Shown: positions 61,660-64,000 of the stretch, piece by piece | Layout of the letters: each line of letters opens with the position of its first letter | Position numbering within the stretch: the stretch's first letter is position 1 | Assembly (NCBI GenBank): GCA_013115135.1 | Contig: JABANP010000007.1 | Coordinates: forward strand, 1 to 64,000 | Reading direction: 5' to 3' | DNA: 64,000 nucleotides | DNA from: Perkinsus olseni | Lineage: Eukaryota > Perkinsozoa > Perkinsida > Perkinsidae | Translations under genes and position numbers: made by a program | The notes under the pieces: generated by a model | What the model saw: only the letters and a program-made list of their open reading frames with translations | Databases searched by the model: none | What the model was told of the DNA's origin: nothing

Positions 61660-63158
61660 ACGTCGACTCATTCGCGCATGTCGTAAGGAAGTTTCGTACA
61701 GAAACTTTGAAGGCAACGCCTAGGTCGCTCAGTGAGTGCGCGGCGAGGTGGGTATCCATCGTCGGTCCCAAAGCGAGAGGTTGCTTTTTTCAGCGCACTG
61801 CGGGACGGTGGTAGCAAGGATATTGATTTTAACAACATGGACATGGTCCTTTCAAGAGTTTTCTTATCGTTGATTGGGGTAGTAGTGGGATGAGTGTTGC
61901 TGTCCCAATACGGCAGCATACGTCGCTTCTCCGGCGTACTCGCTTGACGAATTATCCAGAAAGCGATGGTTCGAGACGGCTGACAGTCTGCCCCTAGCCG
62001 TCGTGAGCGTGATGGATGCTTGCCTTGTCTGGGTCATCTCCTAACGTCACCGTCTTCTGGAGATTTCTACGCCGCCTTGCAGATGCGATGCCTCGCACGG
62101 CAGTTTTTAACACTCAATGTGGGCCGCGCGGAGAGCATAGTGGATCCCCAGTGCAATCCAGCTAGCGTCGCAAGAATGGCTGCATCCGACGTTCGTAAGC
62201 TCCACGGGATGCCCCCCCCGCGTGGGTCTCAGCGGTCGATATCTTAGGTCGGCTATGTCTCCAACAGTACGGGTTTTTGGGCCCTGAGGCCAGGATACGT
62301 GTTTTGGACGAGCGGGGGGATGAGACAAACTCTCCCCTGAAGTTCATGTACTTGCCGATTCTGAGTCGGCGATGCAACGTTGACGCTAAGCAGGTACATG
62401 GAATCGCATCTGCGATATGTACTGCTGGAGCTGCTTAAGAATGCGGCTAAGTCGACACTCGATGCTCATTTTGAGCGCATCGGTGAGCAGGCGATTCCAC
62501 TGAGTCTCCGGTAGCCGCTCCTCTGACAGGCTATGATTTTGACGCTGTCCTCTCTTCGGACAGCAAGGATGAAGTCCCTTCTGTGAATGTCGACATGCGG
62601 ATAGTCGATGATGACGTAATCATACACGTTAAGGATAGAGGTACCGAGCTCCGGTCTGCTTTTGTGTATCCTCGTGTCAAGCGCCACTGAATCAGGCATG
62701 GGTTTGCCTAGCAACCCAGGAGACAGTGATGGTATGTGGAAGTTCTTCAATGCGGGGATGAAGCCTCGAGAAGGCGAAGAGGAGCGGTGGGGCACCCTGC
62801 ATGCCCGGGGCGCTAGTGGTAGAATTGTATCAGGTGCCCACTGTATGGCTACGGAGTCGGACTCCCGTTGTCTCGACTGTACGCGAGCTATTTTGGAGGG
62901 AGCTTGGAGCTAGCGAACAACTCCACACTGGGTGGGGGCTCCTGGAAGTCTTCTTACGATCATCACATTCACCCGTTTATAGGTAGTCCTGAGTTTGGCT
63001 TGTTTTCAGACGGTGGCCCGGGCTGCACGGCTAAGCTGGTGCTGTCTCGGCGACTGGACACGGAGAGGTTGGCGCCACTGAGCATGAAGGTCATCACCAG
63101 TCCTGGGTTCATTCGGGACTCTACCTTCGATGATGGAACCTTCGAGAAGCGGTGGTGA
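61660..63158 (+). CDS. Mitochondrial 2-oxoacid dehydrogenase kinase (PDK/BCKDK family)
   Basis: These GHKL-fold kinases switch off pyruvate or branched-chain 2-oxoacid dehydrogenase. Recognised blocks: DVDSFAHVVRKFR (about 61,660, weak), FYAALQMRCLARQFLTLN with SIVDPQCNPASVARMAASDV (the family's SIDPNCNV region), YMESHLRYVLLELLKNAAKS (N box of the ATP site), VDDDVIIHVKDRG joined to GMGLPSNPGD (G1 box DRGGG), and CPLYGYGVGLPLSRLYASYF joined by a 47-nt intron (G2 box, family GYGLPLSRLYAxYFGG), then GGPGCTAKLVLSRRL, ending FEKRW and stop at 63158. Family members have about 380-400 residues; the first third could not be assembled. The sequence does not decide between PDK and BCKDK. Confidence 0.82.
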
Positions 63159-64000
63159 GAGCTGGCGAGTATCTTCCGGTTAAGATGGCTTTTCGTATTC
63201 AGGCGAGAGGACGTCTCTGTGCACTGCGGATCTGAAGATTTCATGACGAAGGTGTCCAAGCTCTCTCAAGGCTACGTGACGGTCAAGCGTGGCGGAGGCC
63301 CTCTTTTCAACGTTCGGTGATTTGCCGACTAATCTGCAGGAGGCCTCGCATGCGGGTCACCTGACGCTCTACCAAGCGAGATGATAATTAACGCTGAGGG
63401 CATTATACTACTGTCTATTATTTCATTCGAATTCTATAATTTTCCTCTGCCTTTCAAGAATATTCGAGACGAGGTCATGTGTGATGCGCAGTGGCTAAGA
63501 ACTGCGGAGCACACTGGTCCACCTTCCTCGACCTCTTCACGCCATACTTGATTCCGATGCTCCTTCCTGAGATTCTGAGCTTTTCCTTCGTTTTCACCTC
63601 GTCTCCCAGAGCGAGTGCTGGAAACAGTTTTGTGAGCTCTCAGGCTAGCGTTGGTCGTATGGTCGTTGCTGCTGAGTACTACACCGCGTTTGGACGATAA
63701 TAAGTCGCGGCTTAGTAGTCGGGTAGCTTGACTGTCGATGATGTCATATAACTGTTACCATAGTGGAACAGTCAACGACGGAATAAACTTCCTGTTGGGT
63801 TGTCGAGTGTTGTCATGGGTAGAGTCAGTCGCTCATGGTCATCGGAGTGCTCAGTTTCCCAGGGGGTAATACCAAAGGTGCGCGCATGCAGGCTTGTTGT
63901 TACTGGAGACTCACCAGAATCGTGCCATGGTGACGACTGGTGATTCGCATGTGTCTCTGATAAATGTGGATACACGTGATTACGTATGAAGGCAATGGTT
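63159..64000. other. 3' flank, no gene recognised
   Basis: A plus frame at 63491-63700 (LDLFTPYLIPMLLPEILSFS) is hydrophobic but isolated. A short palindrome-like stretch (GTGTTGTCATGG...CCATGGTGACGAC) spans 63,808-63,936. Nothing else is supported. Confidence 0.35.

Overview
The window is nuclear DNA of a flagellated protist. I infer an alveolate, most likely a perkinsozoan (Perkinsus-like); the species cannot be fixed from sequence alone. Evidence: almost every gene is broken by short GT-AG introns, most of them 45-55 nt; TAA, TAG and TGA all act as stops; a delta-tubulin gene implies triplet-microtubule basal bodies; acetyl-CoA carboxylase is one multidomain polypeptide; and a malate synthase of the G type carries a peroxisomal C-terminus. 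No rRNA, tRNA, CRISPR or bacterial operon structure was seen. All gene models below are hand-spliced from reading frame, splice consensus and family conservation, so small exon errors are likely.

Layout. (1) 1-15,650: a tandem array of a roughly 4.5-kb unit in three copies (A 1-4,900, B 4,900-9,290, C 9,917-14,530) and a broken fourth (D 14,960-15,650). Each full unit carries, on the minus strand, a gene for a small GNAT-fold acetyltransferase with an N-terminal signal peptide and an ankyrin-repeat gene. Differences between copies are often synonymous in these two genes; elsewhere the copies show indels, insertions and palindromes. (2) 15,700-19,600: minus-strand FHA-domain and WW-domain genes, then poorly resolved sequence. 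(3) 19,600-28,800: a divergent pair, acetyl-CoA carboxylase (minus) and uroporphyrinogen decarboxylase (plus), sharing a 226-bp promoter gap. (4) 31-32.5 kb: a Wee1 kinase (plus). (5) 33-50.9 kb: mostly minus-strand genes, including a pair of nuclear-looking paralogues, a predicted type II membrane protein, a Mei2-like RNA-binding protein, a mucin-like type I membrane protein, delta-tubulin, a tiny secreted protein and two unknown genes. (6) 52-63 kb: plus-strand metabolic genes: methylthioribose-1-phosphate isomerase, a WD40 protein, malate synthase G and a PDK/BCKDK-type mitochondrial kinase.

Functional themes. Carbon metabolism is well represented: malonyl-CoA synthesis, the glyoxylate bypass in peroxisomes, control of a mitochondrial 2-oxoacid dehydrogenase, methionine salvage and heme synthesis. 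Cell-cycle and flagellar genes (Wee1, Mei2-like, delta-tubulin) fit a parasite or free-living protist with zoospores. The most unusual items are the array of secreted acetyltransferases paired with ankyrin genes, a minisatellite that has multiplied a 5' splice site in malate synthase, an acetyl-CoA carboxylase whose last carboxyltransferase half is replaced by unrelated sequence, and a previously unnamed mucin-like membrane protein.
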